DNA of 64,000 nucleotides from Nevskiaceae bacterium (GTDB lineage Bacteria > Pseudomonadota > Gammaproteobacteria > Steroidobacterales > Steroidobacteraceae): positions 331,776 through 395,775 of the forward strand of contig JACKOV010000004.1 of the NCBI GenBank assembly GCA_024234075.1, in the 5' to 3' direction. Positions 28,239 to 35,110 of this stretch are shown here, piece after piece (position 1 is the first letter of the stretch; each line of letters starts with the position of its first letter). A model generated the notes under the pieces. That model was given only the letters and a program-made list of their open reading frames with translations, had not been told where the DNA came from and did no database searches. A program made the translations under genes and the position numbers.

Positions 28239-30185
28239 TTACGAGGCCGTGGCCCCGGTGCCGACGCAGAAGCTCTCGCCATGCAGCAGGGCAATGTCCA
28301 CCATCTGGAAGCTCGTCACCTGAATGATCCCGCGCTTCGCAAGGGTGTACGGATCAACGGTCAGCTCCATCGCACCGAACAGGCCGATGAGCAGGTCGTT
28401 CCAGTTGCCGAACACAATGCCGTGCGCAGAGCCGCCCGTGGGCTCCAGCGTGCTCATGGTGCTGCTGACCAGCGTGCTGACCGCGGCCCGGTGGCCGGCG
28501 GCCTGCCCTTCCAGAAGCCCGCCCGTCCAGATGGCCTTGCCGCCGTAGCTGCTGAACTCCAGCGTGGACATGAGCTTGCCGGCGAGCTGCGGCGTGGTGA
28601 GCCAACCCAGCGATCCGGCATAGGCGTCGTCGCTGGCGATCTTGGTCATCATGCTGACCAGCTTCGTGAAGTCCGGCGCGCCAGCGATGCTTTCGGTGTT
28701 CACGTCCGGGGTCTTGAAGATGCCCAAAGGTTCGGAACCGAAGCCGCTGCCGTGGATCGCGGCGCGGTCCAGCGCCTTGCCGTGGCTGGCCGTCAGGCTG
28801 GAGCGCACGAGCTGTTCCACGTTGATCGAAGCCTGCTGGAGAAGCTGGCGGGAGAACGGCGTGCTGCCCTGCAAGGTCTTGGGTGCCAGCGTCACCACGC
28901 CGAAGGTCGGATTGGATTCGGTCACGTCCGAGCCGGGATTCTCCTGCACCCAATATGCCGTGCTGTCCGTCCGCTGCTTCGGGAACGGGACCGGGCCGCG
29001 CAGTGACGGCAGCACGCGGGCGCCAAGGGACACCACGCGCGAGGCCGCGCGCAGCACCGGAATCAGCTCGCCCGGCGTCTCGCTGACCAGTTCCGGGGCT
29101 GCCCCGGTGTTGAAGCTGGTCATGGTGCGCTGGGCCACCGGCGCCATCGCAGACGGATGCACGAAGATGCCGTCGCCGCGCAGCGCGCGGCCGGACTGGC
29201 GGGCGTAGCTGTCGCTCCACTCCCGCTCCAGACTGTTCCCACCCTCCAGTGCGGACAGGATGGCCGAGCGCAGCGAGTAGCCGCGCGGCAGTTCTTCATC
29301 GACGTGGCCCAACGCGCCACGCTGCACGTCCTGCCGGTAGGCACGGCCCGAAGGCGCGGCGGAGCGCCCGAGCTGTTCATCCAGAATGGCCCGCGCCACG
29401 GCGTCCGCCGTGAGGTCGGATTCGATGAACTCCGCGGCGCGGTGGGCGATGCCGTTGCTGGCGCACATGTGCGCGATGGAGGCAGCGCGGTCGGTGACTG
29501 CGGCGTTGGCGCTGGCCGCGGCGCGGCGCTCGCCGCGGGTGGGGGATTCGTTGGTTTCGGGCATGGCACGGGTCCTCAAGGTGGTTTCGATACGGGGGGA
29601 ACGCGCGGGGGTGCGCGAGGTGTTCGGGGTGGCGGCGGGTTCTTCCACCTCCACGTCATAGAGCTGCTGGCCGGCGGCCCTGTCGAAGCCGACACTGGCA
29701 TCGGCGGGCACGCTGACAATCGAGCATTCCAGCGGCTGCCAGCGGACAATTTCCCACGTGTCGCCATCCTCCTCGCTGCTGGCAGCGAGCCGGGCGCGCA
29801 GCGGGATGTAGCTGACCGAGACGTTGCGACGGATGCCGTCCGCAATGTCGGCGGCCACGAGCTGCGCCGCCGGGTTGGCACGGGAGAACCGCATGACCAG
29901 CTTCAGTTTCCGGCCAACGATCCGGGCGCTGCCCGGCTCGATCACGCCGAGCTGCTGGTCGCGGGCGTGCTCCAGCAGCACCGGAGCGGAGTCGTTGAAC
30001 CTGCTGAGGTCCACAGCCGCGGCGTCGTGCAAAAGAATTTCCGCCCCGAACCATCGCTGAACCGGCGTCTCGGAGCTGACCGTCACCTCGAACCGCGCGT
30101 GGCCGTCATCCTTGCCGGCCAGCGCACGCACGAACACGTCACTCGCGGCGCGGGTCAGCTTGGGCAGTTGCAGGGTCTTGGTCAT
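28239..30185 (-). CDS. Fused HK97-type prohead protease and major capsid protein
   Basis: One 648-aa protein joins two normally separate phage head-assembly functions. Residues 1 to about 180 match the S78 prohead protease (FEVTVSSETPVQRWFGAEILLHD, SVSYIPLRARL and a CSIVSVPADASVGFDR block). A linker of about 120 residues follows, then an HK97-fold major capsid protein from about residue 330 (VVSLGARVLPSLRGPVPFPK, PFSRQLLQQASINVEQLVRSSL, GSGFGSEPLGIFKTPDV, the late GIVFGNWNDLLIGLFGAMEL, and the C-terminal FCVGTGATAS). Protease-capsid fusions are known in some phages. Here no portal, terminase or tail gene accompanies it, which suggests a satellite that redirects capsid assembly or a decayed prophage. 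Confidence 0.92.
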   Translation of the reverse strand: MTKTLQLPKLTRAASDVFVRALAGKDDGHARFEVTVSSETPVQRWFGAEILLHDAAAVDLSRFNDSAPVLLEHARDQQLGVIEPGSARIVGRKLKLVMRFSRANPAAQLVAADIADGIRRNVSVSYIPLRARLAASSEEDGDTWEIVRWQPLECSIVSVPADASVGFDRAAGQQLYDVEVEEPAATPNTSRTPARSPRIETTLRTRAMPETNESPTRGERRAAASANAAVTDRAASIAHMCASNGIAHRAAEFIESDLTADAVARAILDEQLGRSAAPSGRAYRQDVQRGALGHVDEELPRGYSLRSAILSALEGGNSLEREWSDSYARQSGRALRGDGIFVHPSAMAPVAQRTMTSFNTGAAPELVSETPGELIPVLRAASRVVSLGARVLPSLRGPVPFPKQRTDSTAYWVQENPGSDVTESNPTFGVVTLAPKTLQGSTPFSRQLLQQASINVEQLVRSSLTASHGKALDRAAIHGSGFGSEPLGIFKTPDVNTESIAGAPDFTKLVSMMTKIASDDAYAGSLGWLTTPQLAGKLMSTLEFSSYGGKAIWTGGLLEGQAAGHRAAVSTLVSSTMSTLEPTGGSAHGIVFGNWNDLLIGLFGAMELTVDPYTLAKRGIIQVTSFQMVDIALLHGESFCVGTGATAS

Positions 30186-30203
30186 CCGGTCAGCTCCAGC
30201 AGT

Positions 30204-30443
30204 TCACATGCTGGGCCGGATGCGAAGGCGATCCAGAACAGCACGGTGCGCGACGGGAAAGGCCGTCGCAGACCTGCGTGTTCTGGTGCCCGGGGGAACC
30301 TCGTCACGATCACTTGCCGGGCCGAACCCCGGCAGCGCGAAGCTATGCCGGAGTGCATGGTCGGGCGTGGGATCGCTCGGACGCCGGAGCATCTTCACTT
30401 CGCCGCGATGCGCACGCAACTGAAGTTTCCCTTCCTGGCCCAT
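30204..30443 (-). CDS. Small hypothetical protein (79 aa)
   Basis: Opens with ATG 30443 (MGQEGKLQLRAHRGEVKML), whose A-T-G shares one base with the stop of the upstream gene (TGATG), a coupling arrangement. The product is basic, Arg/Pro-rich, with no recognised domain. The stop is 19 bp before the capsid gene ATG. Support is the overlap and strand; composition alone would allow it to be non-coding. Confidence 0.4.
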   Translation of the reverse strand: MGQEGKLQLRAHRGEVKMLRRPSDPTPDHALRHSFALPGFGPASDRDEVPPGTRTRRSATAFPVAHRAVLDRLRIRPSM

Positions 30444-30727
30444 CAGTGCCGCGGCTCGTCGGCGCCGGCAGCAGCTTCCTTCGCCACGTCCACGCGGGCG
30501 CGCAGCATCGTCGCAGCGGCGCCGAACAGCTCCGCCTGCTGGCGATCCGCGCACGGCCGATACAGGACGGATTCACCCTCCGCGAGCAGCGCCAGCGTGT
30601 TGAGGTGCGGGCACCAGAGGAAGCCATGCCCATCCGGGCCAACCTCCGCGCGCATGGCGTCAAGCTGTTCGGTGCAGGACGTACAGCACGCGAGCGTGAT
30701 GACGTGGCGGCGGGGCTTCTCGTTCAT
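30443..30727 (-). CDS. Small cysteine/histidine-containing protein (94 aa)
   Basis: I do not recognise a named family. MNEKPRRHVITLACCTSCTEQLD begins the product; CCTSC and a later LWCPH, then YRPC, could form a zinc site. A helical tail (ELFGAAATMLRARVDVAKEAA) follows. It overlaps the next upstream gene by ATGA and belongs to a run of four small genes between the tyrosine recombinase and the capsid gene in element A. The tight packing makes it likely to be real. Confidence 0.6.
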   Translation of the reverse strand: MNEKPRRHVITLACCTSCTEQLDAMRAEVGPDGHGFLWCPHLNTLALLAEGESVLYRPCADRQQAELFGAAATMLRARVDVAKEAAAGADEPRH

Positions 30728-30960
30728 GTCGGGGTCCTCGTGGTGGCGGGTTTCAGGCTCAGGTCAGCGGCGCAGCCACGGCAGCGCAGGAACGCGGCCT
30801 TCACCGGGATCGGCGCGTTGCGGTGGCGGCAGGACGGGCAGATGCAGAAGCGCACCTCGCAGCCGGACACCTCCGCGGCGGCCGGGATCGGTGGCGTCTC
30901 ACCGAGCCGGTAAGCCGGCTTCGGCGGATCGGGCCGGCGATGGCGGCGGCGGCTCATCAC
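30724..30960 (-). CDS. Small zinc-ribbon protein (78 aa)
   Basis: The basic N-terminus (MMSRRRHRRPDPPKPAYRLG) is followed by a four-cysteine ribbon: CICPSC, then CRGC about 17 residues later. Such knuckles occur in phage-encoded small DNA- or RNA-binding proteins. It overlaps both neighbours by four bases, indicating one translation-coupled group with 30443-30727 and 30957-31406. Function unknown. Confidence 0.65.
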   Translation of the reverse strand: MMSRRRHRRPDPPKPAYRLGETPPIPAAAEVSGCEVRFCICPSCRHRNAPIPVKAAFLRCRGCAADLSLKPATTRTPT

Positions 30961-31406
30961 GAGGCCGTCTCGGGCGGCGGCAACAGGTTGGCCTGCTGGG
31001 CAGCGTCCAGAACGCGGCGGCCATCAGGCAGCAGCATGTGCGGCATGAACGCGGCCTCGAACGACAACACGCCGCACTCGATAGCGGTGGTCTGGCCCTT
31101 CACCCAATCCCGCAGCACCGAGCAGATGGACACGCGCGCCTGCTCCAGTGCGCGCTGCTCGTGCTGCTGGCGGCTGCGTGAGCTGCGGGAGGTGTACGGG
31201 TTCGCCTTCAGCCAAGCCACGGCGTAGCCCTTCCAGCTCGCTTCAAGCTGAACCATCCGGCCGCGCCACCGGAACTGAACCATGAGCACCTGCCGCTCGT
31301 TGTCGGTCATCACGCCGAAGGCAGCGCAGCCGAAGGACTCCAGCACCCGCTGCATGTCGGCCAGCGCCCGCTCGCCAGCGGTGGCGCGCTCGTAAGGCAG
31401 GGTCAT
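30957..31406 (-). CDS. Conserved phage-type protein of unknown function (149 aa)
   Basis: The start chosen is ATG 31406 (MTLPYERATAGERALADMQR); the open frame extends 16 codons upstream without support. The pattern TLPYE.AT.G..AL...Q..L..FGC..FG, then VQFRWRGRMVQLEASWKGYAVAWL, is one I associate with conserved hypothetical proteins of siphophages and prophages, with an alpha-beta N-terminal domain and a helical C-terminus. No catalytic motif is visible. It sits between the tyrosine recombinase and the small zinc proteins of element A. Confidence 0.7.
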   Translation of the reverse strand: MTLPYERATAGERALADMQRVLESFGCAAFGVMTDNERQVLMVQFRWRGRMVQLEASWKGYAVAWLKANPYTSRSSRSRQQHEQRALEQARVSICSVLRDWVKGQTTAIECGVLSFEAAFMPHMLLPDGRRVLDAAQQANLLPPPETAS

Positions 31407-31536
31407 GCGAACCTCACGGGCGGGGAATCCTGATAGTGCTGTGATTTCCCGCACTGCTGCGGCGGGCTGGAATTGCAGGCATGGCAGCGCGGCGAATGAC
31501 GCGGGCTGTCATGGGCTGTGGAGTTCTGCGGGATGG

Positions 31537-32682
31537 TCACGGTTGCTTTGCTTTCCGCTGTTCAGCGGCGCGGATCGCGTTCCATGCATCCATGACGCTG
31601 TGGTGCAGGTAGCGTTCGGTCATCGCCAGCGAGGTGTGGCGCATGAACTTCTGCACGGTGGCCGGCGATAGGCCCAGCTCCACGAGCCGGGACGGGGCGC
31701 CATGCCGGAATGCGTGCGTGCCGGCGGGAGCAAGGCCGAGGTGCTGGAGCCGCGGCTTCAGCCATGCACGGCGCACGAAGTCCGCCTGTAGCGGCGTGCC
31801 GCGCATCGTGGCGAACAGCAGACCCTGCGGGTTGGGCATCCACACTTCGCGGTAGGCCCGGAGGATGTGGCCCAGCTCGTCCAGCATCGGCACGTCACCG
31901 CGGGAGCTGGCGGTTTTCAGCGGCGCGAGCTGGCCGTTGACGCACGCCTGCCGCACCCGGATGAACTTGCCCTCGAAGTCCACGTGATCCCAGCAGAGGC
32001 CCAGCCCTTCACCGATCCGCAGCGCCGCGTAGCCGAGGCAGGCCCACAACGCGCGCTCGGGCCACGGGCTGCCGAGCACGATGTCTCCCAGCTCCGCGGT
32101 GCCGATGTAGCGCCGCTCGCGCTCGGCGTGCTGCGTGCGCGGCACCTTCACGTGCCGGGTGGGGATCGCGTGCACGGCGAAACCATCGGCGCTGGCCCGC
32201 CGCAGCAGTTGCAGGGCGATGTCCCGCGTCAGCTTGATCGTGGCACGGGCGCGGTCCTTCTGCGCCAGCGCGGCGACGAGCTGCTGCAAGGCCGCGGCGT
32301 CCACCTGATCCAGCCGCTTGCCTGCGAATGCCGGGATGAGCTGGCCGTGGATGACGCCCCGGTACTTGCGGCGGCTCGTCGGCCGGAACAGCACCACGTG
32401 CACGGCGAGATACCGTGCCGCGTAGTCCACGAACAGCACATCGGCGCCGGGCTGCAACGTGGCCGGCGACAGCAGCGCGAGGTATTCCTGCAACCGCTCC
32501 TCGGCGGCGCGGCGGCTGCGCAGCTCGGTGCGCGATCCCAGCCGCATCCGGGCGTGCAGGATGCGCACCTCGCCGGTCTCCGGGTCGAAGACTTCCTCGC
32601 GGTAGCGGTTCCACCACGTAGGCCCAAGCAGCTCGACCATGCCGGAACTCAGGCGCCTGCGGGTCGTTGCGGTCTCGTTCAC
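31537..32682 (-). CDS. Tyrosine recombinase of element A
   Basis: Site-specific recombinase of the phage integrase family. The start chosen is GTG 32682 (VNETATTRRRLSSGMVELLG), overlapping the upstream stop as GTGA; length is then 381 aa. An N-terminal arm region and SAM-like core-binding domain (QPGADVLFVDYAARYLAVHV...) precede the catalytic domain, which shows the first Arg in ALRIGEGLGLCW, HAFRHG (HxxR) and the nucleophile Tyr in MTERYLHHS. It lies in the middle of the element, not at an end as integrases usually do, while the serine recombinase occupies the att-proximal position. Its own target site is unknown. Confidence 0.92.
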   Translation of the reverse strand: MNETATTRRRLSSGMVELLGPTWWNRYREEVFDPETGEVRILHARMRLGSRTELRSRRAAEERLQEYLALLSPATLQPGADVLFVDYAARYLAVHVVLFRPTSRRKYRGVIHGQLIPAFAGKRLDQVDAAALQQLVAALAQKDRARATIKLTRDIALQLLRRASADGFAVHAIPTRHVKVPRTQHAERERRYIGTAELGDIVLGSPWPERALWACLGYAALRIGEGLGLCWDHVDFEGKFIRVRQACVNGQLAPLKTASSRGDVPMLDELGHILRAYREVWMPNPQGLLFATMRGTPLQADFVRRAWLKPRLQHLGLAPAGTHAFRHGAPSRLVELGLSPATVQKFMRHTSLAMTERYLHHSVMDAWNAIRAAEQRKAKQP

Positions 32683-32879
32683 TGCGTCAGCTCCACGCCG
32701 TCCCCGGCCAGCGCGCGGCGCACATCGGCCACGCGCCAGCCCATGACGGCGGCGATGTTGGAATCCGCCCAGCCCCCGGCGGCGAGCTGCCGCACGCGGC
32801 GATGAGCCTCCACGCTGGTCAGCACCGTGAAGTCCGGCGGCGGGTTCGGGATCGGCGGGAGGCAGGTCCGGCAGGTCAT
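32679..32879 (-). CDS. Small helix-turn-helix-like protein (66 aa)
   Basis: MTCRTCLPPIPNPPPDF begins the protein, with a CxxC pair near the start. The C-terminal half (AHRRVRQLAAGGWADSNIAAVMGWRVADVRRALAG) has the spacing of an HTH with a glycine turn. It overlaps the initiator-like gene (ATGA) upstream and the tyrosine recombinase (GTGA) downstream. In element B the gene at 45677-45919, also two genes from the tyrosine recombinase, ends in a similar HTH (REIAAALAWSIEQVRRALS), so the two may be equivalents. Confidence 0.65.
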   Translation of the reverse strand: MTCRTCLPPIPNPPPDFTVLTSVEAHRRVRQLAAGGWADSNIAAVMGWRVADVRRALAGDGVELTQ

Positions 32880-33679
32880 GCGACCTCCGGCGTGGCGTGA
32901 ACGGCGGCGGCATCGGCCAGCCATGCCTGCACGGTTGCTTCCGTCAGGTTGTACGCGGGCAGCATCCGCACGATGTCCGCGGCGCTGCTGCCGTGTCCGG
33001 CCAGTGCACGCACCTTGCCGGCAAGCTCCGATTCCGGGGTCTTTTCCGCGCCCTGCGCCGGCCCCTTCAGCCGGCGCGCTCGGGCGCCGTGTTCCCCCGT
33101 GTTAATCAGGTTCTCAGAGTTAGGCGGGCATGGTGCCCGCTGTGGAAGGCTCCAATGTCCGCTGTGAGCGTCGTCAATGTCCGCTGTGGGTGGACACGAT
33201 GCCCGCTGTTCACCGGGCGCAATGCCCGCTGTCTCCTCACCGGGCATGGTGCCCGCTGCATCACCGGGCGTAATGCCCGCTGCATCAGCGGACATGGTGC
33301 CCGCTGATCCATTGCCGTTCCGCTGTCCTTCAGCGGGCGCTGTGCCCGCTGTGATGGGAGGGAGCGCGAGACGGAGGATGCGCGGCTTGACCCATCCCTT
33401 GCTCGGCATCGCCTCCGCGGTCAGCCACCGACCAGCAAGCAGCGCGGTCACTTGCCGGCGGACGGTTTTCTCGTTGAGGCCGGTCGCCTCCGCCAGCGTG
33501 GCGACGCTGACGAAGGTCTGCATGGAATCCGCGTTGAGGAACTTCGCCACGGCCAGCGCGACCAGCTTGCCGCTCGGGTCCTTCGGGCCGTCGCTGCTCA
33601 ATACCCGGTCGCGCCACATGCCGATCAACGCGCCCTTGCGCTTCAGCTCGGGATTGCCCGGCTGCCTACTGCGAGTCAT
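32876..33679 (-). CDS. Winged-helix replication initiator-like protein with internal iterons
   Basis: The N-terminal 110 residues look like the winged-helix domain of phage O-type or helix-turn-helix replication proteins (KRKGALIGMWRDRVLSS, KLVALAVAKFLNADSMQTFVSVATLAEATGLNEKTVRRQVTALL). The middle (about 115-195) is a low-complexity run of repeated AGTMPGE/AGIAPGE-like units; the DNA encoding it is an array of RTGYCCGCTG repeats spaced about 22 bp. The C-terminal 65 residues are helical (SSAADIVRMLPAYNLTEATVQAWL). By analogy with lambda O, whose gene contains the origin, this may be initiator and origin in one. Length 267 aa; no helicase motifs. Confidence 0.75.
   Translation of the reverse strand: MTRSRQPGNPELKRKGALIGMWRDRVLSSDGPKDPSGKLVALAVAKFLNADSMQTFVSVATLAEATGLNEKTVRRQVTALLAGRWLTAEAMPSKGWVKPRILRLALPPITAGTAPAEGQRNGNGSAGTMSADAAGITPGDAAGTMPGEETAGIAPGEQRASCPPTADIDDAHSGHWSLPQRAPCPPNSENLINTGEHGARARRLKGPAQGAEKTPESELAGKVRALAGHGSSAADIVRMLPAYNLTEATVQAWLADAAAVHATPEVA
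33133..33351. repeat. Iteron array inside the element A initiator-like gene (candidate origin)
   Basis: Nine copies of RTGYCCGCTG begin at 33133, 33155, 33177, 33199, 33222, 33249, 33273, 33297 and 33342; a degraded tenth copy (CGTTCCGCTG, 33316) fills the one 45-bp gap. Spacing is 22, 22, 22, 23, 27, 24, 24 and 45 bp, about two helical turns. Six copies are the right half of a longer dyad such as GCGGGCA-TGG-TGCCCGC. Regular phased half-sites are typical of initiator-binding iterons. They are not a CRISPR array, because the intervals are too short. Confidence 0.75.
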
Positions 33680-33682
33680 GGC

Positions 33683-33961
33683 TTACCCCACGTGCCGCTC
33701 GGCAAGGAGCTGCCGGGCGCGGGCGGCGTTCACCTCATCGAGCCAGTAGCGGCAATGCCAGAACGGGCCGTAGGCGTTGCGGGCCTTCACGACCTCGCGC
33801 TGTACGTGGATGCCATGCCTGATCTGAAGCACGGAGACAGTCGTGTTCAGCGTGTGGTCGCCCAGCTCCTCCGCCGCGAAGCGATCCAGCCGGCGGCCTT
33901 CGACCAGTGCCGCCAGCACGCGGCGCGTCTTGCCCGGGCGGAGTGCCACGGGCGCGGTCAC
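33683..33961 (-). CDS. Small winged-helix-like protein (92 aa)
   Basis: GTG 33961 overlaps the upstream stop (GTGA). The sequence TRRVLAALVEGRRLDRFAAEELGDHTLNTTVSVLQIRHGIHV has the layout of small phage helix-turn-helix domains in which a helix-turn-helix is followed by a short beta wing (IHVQREVVKARN). The C-terminal helix (WLDEVNAARARQLLAERHVG) completes it. It lies immediately upstream of the initiator-like gene and is probably part of the same unit. Similar proteins in phages are annotated only as DNA-binding; no more can be said. Confidence 0.65.
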   Translation of the reverse strand: MTAPVALRPGKTRRVLAALVEGRRLDRFAAEELGDHTLNTTVSVLQIRHGIHVQREVVKARNAYGPFWHCRYWLDEVNAARARQLLAERHVG

Positions 33962-34125
33962 AGGTTGACCTCCGCCTGCTTCGGCGGCGTTGCCACCGGC
34001 ACCTCGTGCGCGGTGGCCGTCGCACGCGCCGCGGCCTCCTCGTCCGCGAGGATTTCTTCCAGTATCACCTGCACCACGAGGTCGATGAGCGGATCAGGCG
34101 GCAACGGGCTTGCCCGGGAGGGCAT
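33958..34125 (-). CDS. Very small acidic helical protein (55 aa), matched in element B
   Basis: The start chosen is ATG 34125 (MPSRASPLPPDPLIDLVVQV), overlapping the HTH gene by 32 nt; its stop overlaps the next gene by GTGA. The helical segment PLIDLVVQVILEEILADEEAA followed by a Pro/Val tail is the whole protein. The protein at 47647-47808 in element B occupies the same slot with the pattern SLLDLLVEAALRDMEAD and a similar Ala/Pro tail. Conservation of position and pattern in two divergent elements makes a real gene likely. Function unknown. Confidence 0.6.
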   Translation of the reverse strand: MPSRASPLPPDPLIDLVVQVILEEILADEEAAARATATAHEVPVATPPKQAEVNL

Positions 34126-34312
34126 TGCGCACCCCGATCTTCCGCGGGCGGGACAGATGCTCCTTCGCAGCGGCGACATTCTCCGGCGTGTACAGCCGCT
34201 TGCCGCTGGAGTCCCGCGCGGGCTTCAAGAGCCAGTCCATGCGGCGCACGGTGGTTTCCGTGCAGCCCAGCTCGCGCGCCATCGCGGAGATGCCCTTCAA
34301 TTCCAGTGTCAT
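34094..34312 (-). CDS. MerR-like HTH regulator / excisionase-like protein (72 aa)
   Basis: Small single-domain DNA-binding protein. LKGISAMARELGCTETTVRRMDWLLKPARDSSGKRLYTPENVAAAKEHL matches the HTH_17/MerR N-terminal pattern: helix-turn-helix, then the arginine and 'G.R.Y....V' wing. It lacks the effector domain of full MerR proteins, as do excisionases and phage cI/cro-like controllers. It is divergent from the zinc-finger/recombinase pair, so it is well placed to control both the initiator operon and the recombinase operon through the 108-bp intergenic region. The counterpart in element B is at 47816-48067. Confidence 0.85.
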   Translation of the reverse strand: MTLELKGISAMARELGCTETTVRRMDWLLKPARDSSGKRLYTPENVAAAKEHLSRPRKIGVRNALPGKPVAA

Positions 34313-34420
34313 TGCTGTTGCCCGGTGTTGCTTCAGACCGGATAACCTTTTAGCATCACAACACCGTTACGGCGCCAACTGGCCCGATTTGTAACGGCGA
34401 AGCGAGAGGCAACGGCACAG
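34313..34420. promoter_or_regulatory. Divergent control region of element A
   Basis: AT-richer than its surroundings. It carries an inverted repeat GGTGTTG (34324-34330)/CAACACC (34359-34365) and a second GTTAC (34366-34370)/GTAAC (34391-34395) whose right sides share CGGCG. Located between the HTH regulator and the zinc-finger/recombinase operon, these dyads are candidate operators; no clear -35/-10 pair stood out. Confidence 0.5.
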
Positions 34421-35110
34421 ATGGCGTTATCCGAGAAGCAGATTGCGCGGCTGGCAGCGGATGCGAAGGCGTTCGATGAGCAGGTCGTTCTCGGTGTCGT
34501 GGAGTTCTACAACGCCATCGGCCCGAACCATCCGGGCGGCAACGAGGGCGTGGATGTGGCCGCCATCAGCGAGCGTGCCTTCGGTTGGGTGCCGCCAGTG
34601 ATGGAGCACATGGCCCAGCGCGACGGGATCAATCCCAGCGTCGTGAAGTGGAACCGCGCGGAGGACGTGGGCGCGCAGCTCAAAGCGCACCTCGCCGTCG
34701 CGGCCTTCGTCCGCGGTGGCTGGCTGTTCAATCCCTTCCGTGCCGCCATGATCCTGAAGCTCGACGGGCAGGCGCATATGGACTGGCTCAACAGGGTGCT
34801 CGGTGCGCTGCCGGTGTATGGCCGCTACCACTGGACCGGCCGTGACGTGCGGTTCACCTCGCTGCCGTGCCTGACCAGCGTGCAGAGCTGCGTTGCCTAC
34901 GCGGTGGCGCTGATCCGGCTGGACCGCCACGGCCTCGGCGCCCGCGTGCGCGCCTGCGGCTTCGTGGCCGACGAGAACAAGCTGAACGGCCAGCACCTGT
35001 TCATGGCCGATGACCTGCGGCAGAAGTTCTGCTGCCCGGCCCACAACAACGCGCAGCGGCAACGGGAGTTCCGCCGCCGCCAGACCAAGCCCCGGAGGGC
35101 AGCACGATGA
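34421..35110 (+). CDS. Zinc-finger (CGNR-like) protein coupled to the serine recombinase, element A
   Basis: 229-aa protein whose gene overlaps the recombinase by ATGA. Residues 1 to about 175 form a mostly helical domain with no recognised motif (AISERAFGWVPPVMEHMAQRDG, AFVRGGWLFNPFRAAMILKLDG). The C-terminal 55 residues, RVRACGFVADENKLNG then KFCCPAHNNAQRQREFRRR, resemble a CGNR/ABATE-type zinc finger with a basic DNA-binding helix, although one CxxC half is reduced. Element B has an analogous gene at 48160-48966 in the same place. An accessory role in recombination (directionality or synapsis) is a guess from position. Preceded by GAGAGG. Confidence 0.65.
   Translation: MALSEKQIARLAADAKAFDEQVVLGVVEFYNAIGPNHPGGNEGVDVAAISERAFGWVPPVMEHMAQRDGINPSVVKWNRAEDVGAQLKAHLAVAAFVRGGWLFNPFRAAMILKLDGQAHMDWLNRVLGALPVYGRYHWTGRDVRFTSLPCLTSVQSCVAYAVALIRLDRHGLGARVRACGFVADENKLNGQHLFMADDLRQKFCCPAHNNAQRQREFRRRQTKPRRAAR

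Noticed and set aside
33133..33351. Repeat array as a CRISPR
   Set aside because: Repeats are 10 bp with about 12-14 bp between them, and they lie inside a coding gene with no cas genes nearby. Iterons fit better.
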